Positions 9,926-20,506 of a stretch of DNA of 64,000 bases are shown in pieces. Source of the DNA: Stenotrophomonas rhizophila. GTDB taxonomy: Bacteria > Pseudomonadota > Gammaproteobacteria > Xanthomonadales > Xanthomonadaceae. Position numbers and translations under genes: made by a program. The notes under the pieces are model-generated. The model was not told where the DNA came from and made no database searches. It saw only the letters and a list, made by a program, of their open reading frames with translations. The number at the start of each line of letters is the position of its first letter. The first letter of the stretch is position 1. The stretch covers positions 248,001 to 312,000 of the forward strand of contig NZ_VDQT01000003.1 of assembly GCF_007667275.1 (NCBI RefSeq), read 5' to 3'.

Positions 9926-11025
9926 GTTCCAATACCTTCGGCAAGCTGCTTTCGGTCACCACCTTCGGCGAATCGCACGGTCCGGCGATCGGCTGCGTGA
10001 TCGACGGCTGCCCGCCGGGGCTGGAGATCAGTGCCGACGAATTCGCCCACGACCTGCAGCGCCGCGCCACCGGCAAGAGCCGGCATACCTCGGCGCGGCG
10101 CGAGGCCGACGAGGTCGAGATCCTGTCGGGCGTGTACGAAGGGCGCACCACCGGTACGCCGATCGCGCTGCTGATCCGCAACACCGACCAGCGCAGCAAA
10201 GATTACAGCAACATCGCCCAGCAATTCCGCCCGGGTCATGCCGACTACAGTTACTGGCAGAAGTACGGCATCCGCGACCCGCGCGGTGGCGGGCGCTCGT
10301 CCGCGCGCGAAACCACCATGCGCGTGGCCGCCGGCGTAATTGCGAAGAAGTGGCTGCTGCAGCGCTTCGGGGTGACCGTGCGCGGTTACCTGTCGCAGCT
10401 GGGCGAGATCACCCCGACCGGCCATGACTGGTCGGCGGTGGAAGACAACCCGTTCTTCTGGCCGGTGGCCGAACAGGTCCCCGCGCTGGAAAGCTACATG
10501 GACGCGCTGCGCAAGTCCGGCGATTCGGTCGGCGCGCGCGTCAACGTGGTGGCCGATGGCGTGCCCCCGGGCTGGGGTGAGCCGATCTACGGCAAGCTCG
10601 ATGGCGAACTCGCCTCGGCGTTGATGAGCATCAACGCGGTCAAGGGCGTGGAGATCGGCGACGGCTTTGCCAGCGCCGCGCAGAAGGGCACCGAACACCG
10701 TGACCTGATCACCCCTGAAGGCTTCGCCAGCAACCATGCCGGCGGCATCCTCGGCGGCATCTCCACCGGTCAGCAGGTCACTGCCTCGATCGTGCTCAAG
10801 CCCACCTCGAGCCTGCGCCTGCCGGGTGCGACGGTGGACGCCAGCGGTGCTGCGGTCGATGTGATCACCACCGGTCGCCACGACCCGTGCGTAGGCATCC
10901 GCGCCACCCCCATCGCCGAAGCGATGATGGCGCTGGTGTTGATGGACCAGGCGCTGCGCCACCGCGCCCAGTGCGGTGACGTGGGCGAAATCACGCCGCG
11001 CATCCCCGGATCCATCGATGGCTGA
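9922..11025 (+). CDS. aroC: Chorismate synthase
   Basis: Last enzyme of the shikimate pathway; it converts EPSP to chorismate using reduced FMN. The 367-residue product has the signature stretches GESHGPAIG near the N-terminus, the [14 protein letters not shown] region, and [18 protein letters not shown] near the C-terminus. The GTG start at 9922 overlaps the prmB stop (GTGA). The stop overlaps the next gene by 8 nt. It provides the precursor for the trp genes further along the window. Confidence 0.96.
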   Translation: MSSNTFGKLLSVTTFGESHGPAIGCVIDGCPPGLEISADEFAHDLQRRATGKSRHTSARREADEVEILSGVYEGRTTGTPIALLIRNTDQRSKDYSNIAQQFRPGHADYSYWQKYGIRDPRGGGRSSARETTMRVAAGVIAKKWLLQRFGVTVRGYLSQLGEITPTGHDWSAVEDNPFFWPVAEQVPALESYMDALRKSGDSVGARVNVVADGVPPGWGEPIYGKLDGELASALMSINAVKGVEIGDGFASAAQKGTEHRDLITPEGFASNHAGGILGGISTGQQVTASIVLKPTSSLRLPGATVDASGAAVDVITTGRHDPCVGIRATPIAEAMMALVLMDQALRHRAQCGDVGEITPRIPGSIDG

Positions 11026-12043
11026 CATGCGCCCGCGCGTCTGGGTCAGCCAACCCCTGTTCGATGATGTGATCGAACAGCTCGGGCAGCATGTCGAGCT
11101 CGCGATGACCCGCGAGGTGACCCGCTATACGCCCGTGATGCTGGCCGAACAGCTGGCCCAGGTCGATGGCGCGCTGATCACCCTCAACGAACGCATCGGC
11201 GCGGCCGAGATCGCCAACGCGCCGCAGCTGCGCGCGATTGCCAATGTCGGCGTGGGTTACAACAACCTGGACATCGGCGCGCTGAGCGCGGCCGGCATCC
11301 TGGCCAGCAACACCCCGGACGTGCTGACCGAAACCACCGCCGACCTGGGCTTTGCGCTGCTGATGGCGACCGCGCGGCGGATCACCGAAGCCGAGCGCTG
11401 GCTGCGCGAGGGGCAGTGGGGGCAATGGTCGTTCCAGACCATGCTGGGCGCCGACATCCATGGCAGCACGCTGGGCATCCTCGGCATGGGCCGCATCGGC
11501 CAGGGCATCGCCCGCCGTGGTGCGCTGGGGTTCGGCATGCGCGTGCTCTACCACAACCGTTCGCGCCTGCCCGAGGCGACCGAAGCCGAAGTCGGCGCGC
11601 AGTACGTCGACCTGGACACGCTGCTCGCCCAGGCCGACCACCTGGTGCTGGTGCTGCCCTACAGCGCGGCCTCGCACCACATCATCGACGCCGCCGCACT
11701 GGCGAAAATGAAGCCCACCGCGACCCTGGTGAACATCGCCCGTGGCGGCATCGTCGACGAAGCGGCGCTCGCCGATGCACTGGCGAACGGCCGGCTGGCG
11801 GCCGCCGGGCTGGACGTATTCGAGGGCGAGCCGAGCGTGCGCCCCGAGCTGCTGGCCCTGCGCAACATCGTGCTGACCCCGCATATCGGCAGCGCCAGCC
11901 TGGCCACCCGCCGCGCCATGGTGCAGCTGGCGGTGGACAACCTGCTGGCCGCGCTCGGCCTGGGCGCGCATGCCGGCAACCCGCCCAGCGCCATCAACGC
12001 CGACGCCGTGGCCGCCAAAAAAATCGACGACGCAAAACGATAG
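11018..12043 (+). CDS. D-isomer-specific 2-hydroxyacid dehydrogenase
   Basis: NAD(P)-dependent dehydrogenase of the glyoxylate/hydroxypyruvate/2-ketogluconate reductase group. The 341-residue product has the nucleotide-binding [13 protein letters not shown], the substrate-binding Arg in [10 protein letters not shown], and the catalytic Glu/His region FEGEPSV...TPHIGSASL. Exact substrate cannot be told from sequence. ATG 11018 lies inside the 3' end of aroC, so the genes overlap by 8 nt and are probably co-transcribed; MRPRV at 11027 is an alternative start. Confidence 0.88.
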   Translation: MADMRPRVWVSQPLFDDVIEQLGQHVELAMTREVTRYTPVMLAEQLAQVDGALITLNERIGAAEIANAPQLRAIANVGVGYNNLDIGALSAAGILASNTPDVLTETTADLGFALLMATARRITEAERWLREGQWGQWSFQTMLGADIHGSTLGILGMGRIGQGIARRGALGFGMRVLYHNRSRLPEATEAEVGAQYVDLDTLLAQADHLVLVLPYSAASHHIIDAAALAKMKPTATLVNIARGGIVDEAALADALANGRLAAAGLDVFEGEPSVRPELLALRNIVLTPHIGSASLATRRAMVQLAVDNLLAALGLGAHAGNPPSAINADAVAAKKIDDAKR

Positions 12044-12108
12044 GGAATCTCCGCGCCTGTTGCGCGAGGTTCCCCGAGCCCAATCCGCGTTCCCGAATAT
12101 TCCGGTTG

Positions 12109-12129
12109 GTACCGACCGTTGGTCGGTAC
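12109..12129. repeat. REP/SMAG-type palindrome in the asd leader
   Basis: GTACCGACC-GTT-GGTCGGTAC is a perfect 9-bp stem with a 3-nt loop, sharing the GACC-GTT-GGTC core with the other elements in this window. It lies 26 nt before the asd start, inside the presumed 5' leader. Confidence 0.75.
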
Positions 12130-12155
12130 TCCCCATCACGGTTGAAGAGGTTCCC

Positions 12156-13181
12156 ATGAGCAATCAAGATCGTCGCTTCCACGTCGCAGTCGTCGGTGCC
12201 ACCGGCGCCGTCGGCGAAACCATGCTGGCCATCCTGGCCGAGCGCAATTTCCCGATCGCCACGCTCAGCCTGCTCGCGTCCTCGCGTTCGGCGGGCGGCG
12301 AGATTGAATTCGAAGGCAACAAGGTCAAGGTCCAGGACCTGGCCACGTTCGACCCGAGCGGCGTGGACATCGCGCTGTTCTCCGCAGGCGGCAGCGTGTC
12401 CAAGGAATATGGCCCGAAGTTCGCCGCCGCCGGCGCGGTGGTGATCGACAACTCCTCGGCCTTCCGCTACGACGACGACGTGCCGCTGGTGGTCTCCGAA
12501 GTGAACCCCGAAGCGCTGAAGAACCGCCCGCGCGGCATCATCGCCAATCCGAACTGCTCGACCATGCAGATGCTGGTCGCGCTGGCTCCGCTGCATCGCC
12601 AGTACGGCATCCAGCGCATCAACGTGGCCACCTACCAGTCGGTATCCGGCGGCGGTCGCTCGGCACTGGAAGAGCTGGGCAAGCAGACCGGCCAGCTGCT
12701 CAGCTTCCAGGACATCGACCCGCAGCGCTTCCCGGTACAGATCGCCTTCAACCTGATCCCGCACATCGACGACTTCCAGGACAACGGCTTCACCAAGGAA
12801 GAAATGAAGCTGGTCTGGGAAACCCGCAAGATCCTCGGCGACGACAGCATCCTGGTGAACCCCACCGCCGTGCGCGTGCCGGTTTTCTACGGGCACTCCG
12901 AAGCGGTCAGCATCGAAACCCGCGACAAGGTCACCCCGGATGCGGCGCGCGAGCTGCTGTCGCGTTCGCCGGGCGTGGAAGTGGTCGACCGGCATGAAGC
13001 GGGTGGGTACCCGACCCCGGTGACCCATGCCTCGGGCACCGATGCGGTGTACGTGGGGCGCATCCGTGAGGATCTGTCGCACCCGCGCGGCCTGAACCTG
13101 TGGATCGTGTCGGACAACATCCGCAAGGGTGCAGCGCTCAACGCGGTGCAGCTGGCCGAGCTGGTCGCCGCCGAAGGTTGA
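12156..13181 (+). CDS. asd: Aspartate-semialdehyde dehydrogenase
   Basis: NADPH-dependent enzyme that makes aspartate semialdehyde, the branch point for lysine/diaminopimelate, threonine and methionine. The 341-residue product has the nucleotide-binding VVGATGAVG at residues 12-20, the catalytic Cys 134 in NPNCSTMQM, and the GGYPTPVTHASGTDAV C-terminal region. It is the shorter (Gram-positive/Pseudomonas-like) type rather than the E. coli type. GAAGAGG at 12144-12150 sits 5 nt before the ATG. A REP palindrome lies just upstream. Confidence 0.96.
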   Translation: MSNQDRRFHVAVVGATGAVGETMLAILAERNFPIATLSLLASSRSAGGEIEFEGNKVKVQDLATFDPSGVDIALFSAGGSVSKEYGPKFAAAGAVVIDNSSAFRYDDDVPLVVSEVNPEALKNRPRGIIANPNCSTMQMLVALAPLHRQYGIQRINVATYQSVSGGGRSALEELGKQTGQLLSFQDIDPQRFPVQIAFNLIPHIDDFQDNGFTKEEMKLVWETRKILGDDSILVNPTAVRVPVFYGHSEAVSIETRDKVTPDAARELLSRSPGVEVVDRHEAGGYPTPVTHASGTDAVYVGRIREDLSHPRGLNLWIVSDNIRKGAALNAVQLAELVAAEG

Positions 13182-13205
13182 GCGATGCCTGCGCGCGTGC
13201 ATGGC

Positions 13206-13222
13206 GCCACGCCCTGCGTGGC
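13206..13222. repeat. Short palindrome, GCCACGC-CCT-GCGTGGC
   Basis: A perfect 7-bp stem with a CCT loop, between asd and fimV. The same core with a GTAG flank occurs at 45539-45561, so it is likely a member of the same short-palindrome family. Confidence 0.6.
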
Positions 13223-13270
13223 TGAAATGCTGCGTGGCTGGATTGGTCGGGAATCGCTATATTGCCTGCC

Positions 13271-15181
13271 ATGAAGAACCGGGTTACGGGCGCGTTGCGC
13301 CCGCTCAAGTATGCGTCGACCCTGCTGCTGGCCCTGGCCAGCAGCTCCGCCATGGCCCTCGGCCTCGGCGACATCCGGGTGCTGTCCAAGCCCGGCCAGC
13401 CGCTGCTGGCTGAAATCCCGGTCATTTCCGCCGACCCGTCCGAACTGGAAAACCTGCGCGTGGCGCTGGCCTCGCCGGTCACCTTCGCCCGGGTCGGGCT
13501 GGAGCGCCCGACCGGGCTGGTCAGCGAACTGCAGTTCGAACTCTCCCGCGACAGCAACGGCCGTGCCGTGGTGCGGGTCACGTCGCAGGCCCCCGTTACC
13601 ACGGCGTCGCTGAACTTCCTGGTCGAAGCCGACTGGGGCCAGGGCCGCCTGGTCCGCGAATACTCGGCGCTGGTCGATGCGCCCGACAGTGCGCTGGCCG
13701 TGGCCGAACCGGAGATCGTCGCGCCGGCCGGGGCCATGTCCAATGCCATCGCACGCGAAGCGGCCGCCATGCAGGCGCCGGCGCCGGTGGCTGCCGCCGA
13801 ACCCGCGCCCGCGCCCGAGCGCCCGGCACCGGCGCGCGCCGCAGCGCCGGCGCGAGCCGCCGCAGCACCGGCGGCCGCCACGGTTGCCGCCGACGGCAGC
13901 ATTACCGTGCAGCGCGGCCAGACCCTGTCGCAGATCGCCGGCAGCGTGGCCCGCGAGCAGGGCATCAGCCGCGACCAGGCGATGATCGCGCTGCTGCGCG
14001 CCAACCCCGAGGCCTTCATCCGCGGCAACCTCAACCTGCTCAAGCAGGGGGCGGTGCTCCGCACCCCGGGCACCGACACCCCGATCGACCCCGCCCAGGC
14101 CGCGGCCATGGTGCGCGAGCACGCCGCGCAGTGGCGCCAGGCCCGCTCGGCCATTCCGCAGCCGGCCAGCAGCGGTGCCGCCGCCGCGCCGTCCAGCACC
14201 GCCAGCGCAGCGCCCGCGGCCAGCGCCCCGGCCGCCGGGGGCCGGCTGGAGATCGCGCCGGCGGTGGCCGCCACCGATGACAATGCAGGTACAACCACCG
14301 GCACCGCCGCCGGCAGCGAGGGTGACATGCTGGGCAACGAACAACTGCGCCAGGCCAAGGAAGACGTGGCCACCCGCGATGCCGAAATCCAGGAGCTGCG
14401 CAACCGCGTGGCCGAACTGGAAAAACTCAAGCAGCAGCAGGCCTCGCTGATCGCGATGAAGGACACCGATCTGGCCGCCGCGCAGCAGCGCCTGGCCGAG
14501 GCGCCGGCCGCACGCGAAGGCGGCGGCGGTGGCTGGGCCTGGCTGGGCCTGGCGGTGCTGCTGCTGGTGGTGGTCGGCTGGGCGGTGTCGCGTCGGCGCA
14601 AGCCCTCGCCGCTGCCGCCGCTGCGCCGCGAGGGCCTGGACGCGGCCAGCCTGGCAGCGGCGGTTCCCGCAGCGGACTACGTGGACGAACTGGCGGCACA
14701 GCGCGACGTCGAGGACGACGCGTTGGATCTGCGCGACGCCCCGGACTACGTCCTGGCCGCCGAAGACGATCCCGCGCCCGGTCGTCGCGAGCCGGTGTTC
14801 AGCCTCGAACCCGCGCCGGGCCAGGGCGTTGCCGACCCGATCGAGACGCCCGACCCGGTCGACCCGGTCGCCGAACCCGGCGCCGAGGCCGTCGTTCCGC
14901 CGCATGCATGGGAAGCCGCCGCACAGCCGTCCTACCGCGGCGTGTTCGAGTTCCCGGAAGACAGCACCGATGCCGACGTCGCAGAACCGGCGCCAGCGCC
15001 GGCGCCCGATGCGCTGGCCGCCCCGGTCGGTGCGCCGGGCCGCGACCGCCTCGAACTGGCCATCGCCTACCTGGACCTGGGCGATGCCGACACGGCGCGC
15101 ACCCTGCTGCTGGAAGTGGCCCAGGCCGGCGACATGCACAGCCAGCTGCAGGCCCGTGAACTGCTGGCCCGGCTCGGCTGA
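13271..15181 (+). CDS. fimV: FimV/HubP-family polar landmark protein
   Basis: Large inner-membrane protein with a periplasmic N-terminal part, as in FimV of Pseudomonas (twitching, type IV pilus assembly) and HubP of Vibrio. The 636-residue product has a signal sequence ([19 protein letters not shown]), the conserved N-terminal domain ([15 protein letters not shown]), a LysM-like domain at about 210-262 ([14 protein letters not shown]), a coiled-coil-like stretch, one membrane helix near 420-440, and an acidic cytoplasmic part ending in the FimV C-terminal motif ([18 protein letters not shown]). I use ATG 13271. It is followed after 2 nt by truA, as in many pseudomonads. Confidence 0.9.
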   Translation: MKNRVTGALRPLKYASTLLLALASSSAMALGLGDIRVLSKPGQPLLAEIPVISADPSELENLRVALASPVTFARVGLERPTGLVSELQFELSRDSNGRAVVRVTSQAPVTTASLNFLVEADWGQGRLVREYSALVDAPDSALAVAEPEIVAPAGAMSNAIAREAAAMQAPAPVAAAEPAPAPERPAPARAAAPARAAAAPAAATVAADGSITVQRGQTLSQIAGSVAREQGISRDQAMIALLRANPEAFIRGNLNLLKQGAVLRTPGTDTPIDPAQAAAMVREHAAQWRQARSAIPQPASSGAAAAPSSTASAAPAASAPAAGGRLEIAPAVAATDDNAGTTTGTAAGSEGDMLGNEQLRQAKEDVATRDAEIQELRNRVAELEKLKQQQASLIAMKDTDLAAAQQRLAEAPAAREGGGGGWAWLGLAVLLLVVVGWAVSRRRKPSPLPPLRREGLDAASLAAAVPAADYVDELAAQRDVEDDALDLRDAPDYVLAAEDDPAPGRREPVFSLEPAPGQGVADPIETPDPVDPVAEPGAEAVVPPHAWEAAAQPSYRGVFEFPEDSTDADVAEPAPAPAPDALAAPVGAPGRDRLELAIAYLDLGDADTARTLLLEVAQAGDMHSQLQARELLARLG

Positions 15182-15183
15182 GC

Positions 15184-15957
15184 ATGCGTTACGCCCTGGG
15201 AGTGGAGTACGACGGCAGCGAGTACAAGGGCTGGCAGCAGCTCGGTGAAAGCGGCTGCCCCAGCGTACAGGCGAGCCTGCAGGACGCGCTGTCGTCGATC
15301 GCCGATGCACCGATCCAGGTGGTCTGCGCCGGGCGCACCGACGCCGGTGTGCACGGCGAGTGCCAGGTGGTGCATTTCGACACCGACGTGGTGCGCGACC
15401 CGCGCAGCTGGACCCTGGGCACCACCACACGGGCACCGCGCTCGATCGCGGTGCGCTGGTGCGTACCGGTGGCCGACGACTTCCATGCGCGTTTCTCCGC
15501 GCGCGCGCGCCGCTACCGCTACCGCCTGCTCAACCGCGCCATCCGCCCGGCGCTGTACCGGCAGAGCCTGAGCTGGGAACGGCGGCCGCTGGATGCGGCG
15601 CGCATGCACGAAGCGGGGCAGGCCCTGCTCGGCGAAAACGACTTCAGTGCCTTCCGCAGCGTACAGTGCGAAGCGCTGCATGCCCGGCGCGACCTGCAGG
15701 CGATCAGCGTGACCCGCCAGGGCGAGATCATCGAGGTCTGCGTTCAGGCCAATGCATTCCTTCATCACATGGTGCGCAATATCGTCGGTTCACTGATCCT
15801 GATCGGCAGTGGGGAAAAGCCGGTGTCGTGGATGGCCGAACTGCTGGCTGGCCAGGACCGCACCGTGGCCGGACCCACCGCGCCGCCGCAGGGACTGGTA
15901 TTCGTTGGCCCGTTGTATCCCGACAACTGGCATCTTCCTGCCGAGGTCACCCTATGA
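15184..15957 (+). CDS. truA: tRNA pseudouridine(38-40) synthase
   Basis: Isomerises uridines 38-40 in the anticodon stem-loop of many tRNAs. The 257-residue product has the catalytic Asp 53 in [20 protein letters not shown] and the C-terminal [17 protein letters not shown] motif. It starts 2 nt after fimV and its stop overlaps the trpF ATG (ATGA), so fimV-truA-trpF read as one operon. Confidence 0.97.
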   Translation: MRYALGVEYDGSEYKGWQQLGESGCPSVQASLQDALSSIADAPIQVVCAGRTDAGVHGECQVVHFDTDVVRDPRSWTLGTTTRAPRSIAVRWCVPVADDFHARFSARARRYRYRLLNRAIRPALYRQSLSWERRPLDAARMHEAGQALLGENDFSAFRSVQCEALHARRDLQAISVTRQGEIIEVCVQANAFLHHMVRNIVGSLILIGSGEKPVSWMAELLAGQDRTVAGPTAPPQGLVFVGPLYPDNWHLPAEVTL

Positions 15958-16610
15958 GCCGCTCCTTCTACCGCACCCGCATCAAGTTCTGCGGCATGAC
16001 CCGCGCCGGCGACGTGCGCCTGGCCGGCGAACTGGGCGTGGACGCGGTGGGCTTCATCTTCGCCCGCGAAAGCCGGCGCCGGGTAGCCCCGGCCGAAGCG
16101 CGGGCCATGCGCCAGGCCATTGCCCCTATGGTCGACGTGGTCGCGCTGTTCCGCGACAACAGCAAGGAAGAGGTGCGCGAGGTGCTGCGCACCGTGCGTC
16201 CGACCCTGCTGCAGTTCCACGGTGACGAGGACGAGTCGTTCTGCCGCAGCTTCAACATGCCGTATCTGAAGGCGGTCGCCATGGGCGGTCGCGAAGAGGT
16301 CAACGCGCGCCAGCTGCAGCTGCGTTACCCCAGCGCCGCCGGCTTCCTGTTCGACAGCCACGCCCCCGGCGGTGGCGGCGGCACCGGCGTGGCGTTCGAC
16401 TGGACGCGCCTGCCAACCGGCCTGCACCGTCCGTTCCTGCTCGCCGGCGGGATCACCCCGGACAACGTGTTCGATGCCATCGTCGCCACTCTGCCGTGGG
16501 GCGTGGACGTCTCCAGCGGCATCGAAACCGAGCCGGGCATCAAGGACGGCTACAAGATGCGCAAGTTCGTGGAAGAAGTCCGCCGCGCCGATTGCCACGA
16601 AGCCGATTGA
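15954..16610 (+). CDS. trpF: Phosphoribosylanthranilate isomerase
   Basis: Third enzyme of tryptophan synthesis, a TIM-barrel isomerase that converts PRA to CdRP. The 218-residue product has the catalytic Cys in [11 protein letters not shown] and the family motifs LQFHGDE and [12 protein letters not shown]. In E. coli it is fused to TrpC; here it stands alone behind truA with a 4-nt overlap. Its end converges on the trpI-like regulator gene with one REP palindrome between them. Confidence 0.96.
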   Translation: MSRSFYRTRIKFCGMTRAGDVRLAGELGVDAVGFIFARESRRRVAPAEARAMRQAIAPMVDVVALFRDNSKEEVREVLRTVRPTLLQFHGDEDESFCRSFNMPYLKAVAMGGREEVNARQLQLRYPSAAGFLFDSHAPGGGGGTGVAFDWTRLPTGLHRPFLLAGGITPDNVFDAIVATLPWGVDVSSGIETEPGIKDGYKMRKFVEEVRRADCHEAD

Positions 16611-16631
16611 GCCCAACGGGCTCCATCGGCG

Positions 16632-16656
16632 GTAGCTCCCGACCGTTGGTCGGGAG
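16632..16656 (+). repeat. SMAG/REP-type GTAG palindrome
   Basis: GTAG followed by CTCCCGACC-GTT-GGTCGGGAG, a perfect 9-bp stem with a 3-nt loop. It sits between the convergent ends of trpF and the trpI-like gene. Confidence 0.8.
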
Positions 16657-16659
16657 ACA

Positions 16660-17547
16660 TTACCGCAGCGTTTCCGCCAGCCAATTGCCCAGTGCGTCCA
16701 CCCGCGCATCCGGCTCGCCCTCTGGCATCGCCAGCACCCAGAACCCCCCGGTCGCGCCAAATCCCCATGGTGCCAGCAGCCGGCCTGCGGCCAGTTCATC
16801 CGCCACCAGCGGCTCCGGCGCGATCGCCACGCCCAGCCCGGCCACCGCCGCTTCCAGCAGGTAGTAAAGGTGATCGAACCCGGTGCCCAGCTGCAGCAGC
16901 GCCGGATCCAGCCCATGCGCCTGCGCCCACGCCGGCCACGCCTGCGGGCGTGAAGTGGTGTGCAGCAGCGGCTCGCGCAGCAGGGCGCCCGGTGGCTGGT
17001 GTCGAAGGCGCGCGGCCGCCGGATGCTGCGGACTGACCACTACCCCGACCCGTTCCGGCGCCAGTTCACGCACCTGCCAGCCTCGTGGCCATGGCGGCTG
17101 CGCCAGCAGCAGCACCGCGTCCAGGGCCTGCTGCTGCTCGGTGAAACTGCCGTCCTGCGCCGACCAGTGCAATGGCAACCGCGGCAGGTCGGCCTGCAGC
17201 GCCGGCAGGCGCGGAATCATCCAGCGGGCCAGGATGCTGCCGCTGCAGCCCAGCACCAGCGCGTCCGGGCGCTGCCGCCGCTGCAGGGTATCGACAGCGT
17301 CGCGGATCTGCGCGAACGCACCCGCGCAGGCGGCCTGCAGCTGCTGGCCCGCTGCGGTCAGGCGCAGCCCGCGACCGGCGCGCTCGAACAGGGCCACGCC
17401 CAGGTGCTCTTCCAGCAGCCGCAGCTGCCGGCTGATCGCCCCGTGGGTCACGTGCAGGGCCTCGGCGGCCCGGCCGACCCCACCCAGGCGGGCGGTGGCC
17501 TCGAAGCTGCGCAGGGCGTTCAAGGGCGGCAGCGGCACCTGGCTCAT
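16660..17547 (-). CDS. trpI: LysR-family regulator, probable TrpI
   Basis: LysR-type transcription regulator, 295 residues, with the N-terminal helix-turn-helix ([21 protein letters not shown] onward) and an effector-binding domain. From memory it closely resembles Pseudomonas TrpI, in particular [37 protein letters not shown] and [21 protein letters not shown]. TrpI activates trpBA in response to indole-3-glycerol phosphate. The divergent position next to trpB supports this role. I use ATG 17547 ([13 protein letters not shown]); in-frame starts further upstream would extend into the promoter region. Confidence 0.82.
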   Translation of the reverse strand: MSQVPLPPLNALRSFEATARLGGVGRAAEALHVTHGAISRQLRLLEEHLGVALFERAGRGLRLTAAGQQLQAACAGAFAQIRDAVDTLQRRQRPDALVLGCSGSILARWMIPRLPALQADLPRLPLHWSAQDGSFTEQQQALDAVLLLAQPPWPRGWQVRELAPERVGVVVSPQHPAAARLRHQPPGALLREPLLHTTSRPQAWPAWAQAHGLDPALLQLGTGFDHLYYLLEAAVAGLGVAIAPEPLVADELAAGRLLAPWGFGATGGFWVLAMPEGEPDARVDALGNWLAETLR

Positions 17548-17642
17548 GTGAGTTTTCCTGACGGGTCGTTGCAGATAATATCGATATTCCGGCCCGGACA
17601 TGTGCGCTAGATTGTCAGCCTGTCTCCAACGGCTGTCGCGTC
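17548..17642. promoter_or_regulatory. Divergent trpI-trpB control region
   Basis: This 95-bp gap separates the divergent regulator and trpB. A TAGATT -10-like hexamer lies at 17608-17613 with only a poor -35 (TATTCC at 17585-17590), which would fit an activator-dependent trpB promoter. In Pseudomonas TrpI binds such a gap; the binding sites here are inferred, not seen. Confidence 0.45.
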
Positions 17643-18869
17643 ATGTCCGCAACCCCTGCATCCCCCATCGCCGATTTCCACGCCTACCCGGATGCCAACG
17701 GCCATTTCGGCCGCTACGGCGGCAGTTTCGTTGCCGAGACGCTGATCGGTCCGCTGCAGGAGCTGGCGGCGGCCTATGATCAGGCGCGCCGGGATCCGGC
17801 CTTCATCGCTGCCTACGACAAGGACCTGACCCATTACGTGGGCCGTCCCAGCCCGATCTACCACGCCGAACGGCTCAGCCAGCAGGTCGGCGGCGCGCAG
17901 ATCCTGCTCAAGCGCGAAGACCTGAACCACACCGGCGCGCACAAGATCAACAACACCATCGGCCAGGCGCTGCTGGCCGCGCGCATGGGCAAGAAACGCA
18001 TCATCGCCGAGACCGGTGCCGGCCAGCATGGCGTGGCCAGCGCCACCGTGGCCGCGCGACTGGGCCTGGAGTGTGTGGTGTACATGGGCGCCACCGACAT
18101 CGAGCGGCAGAAGATCAACGTCTACCGCATGAAGCTGCTCGGCGCGACGGTGGTGCCGGTGACCTCCGGTTCGGCCACGCTCAAGGACGCGCTCAACGAA
18201 GCCATGCGCGACTGGGTCACCAACGTGCGCGATACCTTCTACATCATCGGCACCGTCGCCGGCCCCGATCCGTACCCGCGCATGGTGCGTGACTTCAACG
18301 CCATCGTCGGCCGCGAAGCGCGCGCGCAGATGCTCACCGATTACGGCCGCCTGCCCGATGCGATAACCGCCTGCGTCGGCGGTGGCAGCAACGCCATCGG
18401 CCTGTTCCACGCCTTCCTCAACGACCGCGACGTGCGCATCGTCGGTGCCGAGGCGGCCGGCGACGGCATCGATACCGGTCGCCATGCCGCGTCCATCGCC
18501 GCCGGTCGGCCCGGTGTGCTGCACGGCAACCGCACCTATGTGATCTGCGACGACGACGGCCAGATCATTGAAACCCACTCGGTGTCCGCCGGCCTGGATT
18601 ATCCCGGCGTTGGCCCCGAGCACGCGTTCCTGGCCGACTCCGGCCGCGCCGAGTACGTGGGCGTCACCGACGAGGAAGCGCTGGCGGCCTTCCACCAGCT
18701 GGCGCACAGCGAAGGCATCCTGGCCGCGCTGGAATCCAGCCACGCGGTGGCGCAGGCGATCAAGATCGCGCGCGACCTGCCGCGCGACAAGCTGGTGCTG
18801 TGCAACCTGTCCGGTCGCGGCGACAAGGACGTGCACACCATCGCCGCGCGCGAAGGCCTGGTGCTGTGA
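17643..18869 (+). CDS. trpB: Tryptophan synthase beta chain
   Basis: PLP enzyme that condenses indole with serine to make tryptophan, in an alpha2-beta2 complex with TrpA. The 408-residue product has the PLP lysine K101 in HTGAHKINN, the GAGQHGVA region and the C-terminal Ser-phosphate/PLP loop ([10 protein letters not shown]). A putative lipoprotein gene overlaps its stop (GTGA) and separates it from trpA, which is unusual because trpB and trpA are normally adjacent. Confidence 0.98.
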   Translation: MSATPASPIADFHAYPDANGHFGRYGGSFVAETLIGPLQELAAAYDQARRDPAFIAAYDKDLTHYVGRPSPIYHAERLSQQVGGAQILLKREDLNHTGAHKINNTIGQALLAARMGKKRIIAETGAGQHGVASATVAARLGLECVVYMGATDIERQKINVYRMKLLGATVVPVTSGSATLKDALNEAMRDWVTNVRDTFYIIGTVAGPDPYPRMVRDFNAIVGREARAQMLTDYGRLPDAITACVGGGSNAIGLFHAFLNDRDVRIVGAEAAGDGIDTGRHAASIAAGRPGVLHGNRTYVICDDDGQIIETHSVSAGLDYPGVGPEHAFLADSGRAEYVGVTDEEALAAFHQLAHSEGILAALESSHAVAQAIKIARDLPRDKLVLCNLSGRGDKDVHTIAAREGLVL

Positions 18870-19543
18870 ATCCAACGCTGCGCCAGGGATGTGCGCTGCT
18901 GATGGGGGTGGGGCTGGCCGGTTGCACGCCGCCGGATCCTCCGGTACTGGCACCTGCGGCAGCGCCGGCTGCGGTCGCACCGGCCAAGGCGGCGGCCGGC
19001 AATGACGATGCCGACGTCCAGCGGCCGTTTGACGACGCGCCGCAGGCGGACAGTGCCGATGAGGACGCGCCTGCGGTGGTCACGGTCGCGCTCGATCATG
19101 CCGGCGACGTGCTGGTAGGGCAGCGCTTCAGCGCAACCGATGCCACCGACGCCTGGCATTCGGCCGGGCTGGGCGACGGCCTGGGCAAGGGCGCGTGCGA
19201 ATACTACGAGCGCGGCAGCCTGCCCGAGGGCGTGTCGATGATGGTCGAGGACGATCACGTGCAGCGTTTCGACCTTGACCCGATTGACGGCTCGTACGAC
19301 GCCATCGCCCAGCCGGGGCCGTTCGGGCTGCGCCTGGGCATGTCGCGCGCGCAGGCGCTGGCCCTGCTGCCTCCAGGCAGCACGAGCAGGCCGCATGCCT
19401 ACGATCCGGAGGTCGGCGAATACGTGACCTGGCAGGATCCCGGCTCGGACCTGGCGATCCGGCTGGAGATTTTCGGCGGTGAGATAACGAAGCTTTACTG
19501 GGGCGCCAGCGGCGCCGTTGAACTGATTGAAGGATGTGCCTGA
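18866..19543 (+). CDS. Putative lipoprotein embedded between trpB and trpA
   Basis: A 225-residue protein with a short signal peptide ending in the lipobox LAGC (Cys 20), so it is probably lipid-anchored. After the Cys comes an Ala/Pro-rich linker, an acidic stretch ([23 protein letters not shown]), and a folded part with [20 protein letters not shown] and [19 protein letters not shown] do not recognise a function. It uses GTG 18866, overlapping the trpB stop, and ends 1 nt before the trpA ATG, so it is tightly placed in the trp operon. Confidence 0.85.
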   Translation: MNPTLRQGCALLMGVGLAGCTPPDPPVLAPAAAPAAVAPAKAAAGNDDADVQRPFDDAPQADSADEDAPAVVTVALDHAGDVLVGQRFSATDATDAWHSAGLGDGLGKGACEYYERGSLPEGVSMMVEDDHVQRFDLDPIDGSYDAIAQPGPFGLRLGMSRAQALALLPPGSTSRPHAYDPEVGEYVTWQDPGSDLAIRLEIFGGEITKLYWGASGAVELIEGCA

Positions 19544-19544
19544 G

Positions 19545-20357
19545 ATGGCTGTTGACCGTATCGATGCCTGTTTTTCCCGCCTGCGCGCCAGCCGCCGCAA
19601 GGCGCTGATCCCGTTCATCACTGCCGGCGATCCGGGGCTGGAGGCCACCGTGCCGGTCATGCACGCATTGGCCGCCGCCGGTGCCGACGTGATCGAACTG
19701 GGGGTGCCGTTTTCCGATCCGATGGCCGATGGCCCGACCATCCAGCGCAGCTCCGAGCGTGCGCTGGCGCGTGGCGCCGGGCTGCGATACGTGCTGGACA
19801 CGGTGAAAACCTTCCGCAGCCAGGACACCACCACCCCGGTGGTGCTGATGGGCTACCTGAATCCAGTGGAGATCCACGGCACCGCGCGCTTCGCCGACGC
19901 GGCCATCGCCGCCGGCGTGGACGGCGTGCTGCTGGTCGACCTGCCGCCGGAAGAGGCCGAAGAAACCCTGGCGATCTTCAACGCGGCCGGGCTGGCGCTG
20001 ATCCTGCTGGCGTCGCCGACCACCGCCGACACCCGCCTGGACCTGCTGGCGTCGATGGCGCGCGGGTACCTGTATTACGTGAGCTTCGCCGGCGTCACCG
20101 GCGCCTCCGAGCGGCTGGACAGCAACGCCGCCGGTGAGCGCCTGCGCGACCTGCGCGGCCGCTCGCAGGTACCGGTGGTGGCGGGCTTCGGGATCAAGGA
20201 CGCGCAGAGCGCGGCGGCGATGGCACGGGAAGCTGACGGCGTGGTGGTGGGCAGCGCGCTGGTCGCGGCACTGGGTGAGGCGGAAGACGCGGCGACGGCG
20301 GCCCGCGTGGCGCGCGGGTTCCTGCAGCCCCTGCGCGAGGCACTTGATCGCGGCTGA
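19545..20357 (+). CDS. trpA: Tryptophan synthase alpha chain
   Basis: TIM-barrel subunit that cleaves indole-3-glycerol phosphate and channels indole to TrpB. The 270-residue product has the catalytic Glu 51 in VIELGVPFSDPMADGP and the catalytic Asp in LLVDLPPEEAEE, plus the phosphate-binding GFGIKDAQSAAAM region. I start at ATG 19545 (MAVDRIDACFSRL); GAAGGA at 19530-19535 is about 9 nt upstream. It ends just before a cluster of four REP palindromes. Confidence 0.97.
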   Translation: MAVDRIDACFSRLRASRRKALIPFITAGDPGLEATVPVMHALAAAGADVIELGVPFSDPMADGPTIQRSSERALARGAGLRYVLDTVKTFRSQDTTTPVVLMGYLNPVEIHGTARFADAAIAAGVDGVLLVDLPPEEAEETLAIFNAAGLALILLASPTTADTRLDLLASMARGYLYYVSFAGVTGASERLDSNAAGERLRDLRGRSQVPVVAGFGIKDAQSAAAMAREADGVVVGSALVAALGEAEDAATAARVARGFLQPLREALDRG

Positions 20358-20363
20358 CGGCGT

Positions 20364-20388
20364 GTGCCGACCAACGGTCGGCACCTAC
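20364..20388 (-). repeat. SMAG/REP palindrome, cluster member 1 of 4
   Basis: GTGCCGACC-AAC-GGTCGGCAC followed by CTAC, which is the GTAG element read on the minus strand. It begins the REP cluster that fills most of the 317-bp trpA-accD gap. Confidence 0.85.
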
Positions 20389-20398
20389 CGGGTGATGG

Positions 20399-20415
20399 GC
20401 CGACCAACGGTCGGC
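20399..20415 (-). repeat. SMAG/REP palindrome, cluster member 2 of 4
   Basis: GCCGACC-AAC-GGTCGGC, a 7-bp stem with the same loop, in minus orientation but without the flanking CTAC; it looks partly decayed. Confidence 0.75.
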
Positions 20416-20439
20416 ACCGGCCGAACCCGTCGATGCGCT

Positions 20440-20464
20440 GTGCCGACCAACGGTCGGCACCTAC
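20440..20464 (-). repeat. SMAG/REP palindrome, cluster member 3 of 4
   Basis: GTGCCGACC-AAC-GGTCGGCAC followed by CTAC. It is identical to cluster member 1 over the whole 25 bp. Confidence 0.85.
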
Positions 20465-20482
20465 CAGTGCGCTCCATTTCCG

Positions 20483-20506
20483 GTAGCGCCCGACCGTTGG
20501 TCGGGC
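20483..20506 (+). repeat. SMAG/REP palindrome, cluster member 4 of 4
   Basis: GTAG then a spacer base and GCCCGACC-GTT-GGTCGGGC, in the opposite orientation to the other three. The rest of the gap to accD (20507-20674) shows a weak TAGACT -10-like box at 20620-20625 and nothing else I can support. Confidence 0.85.
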
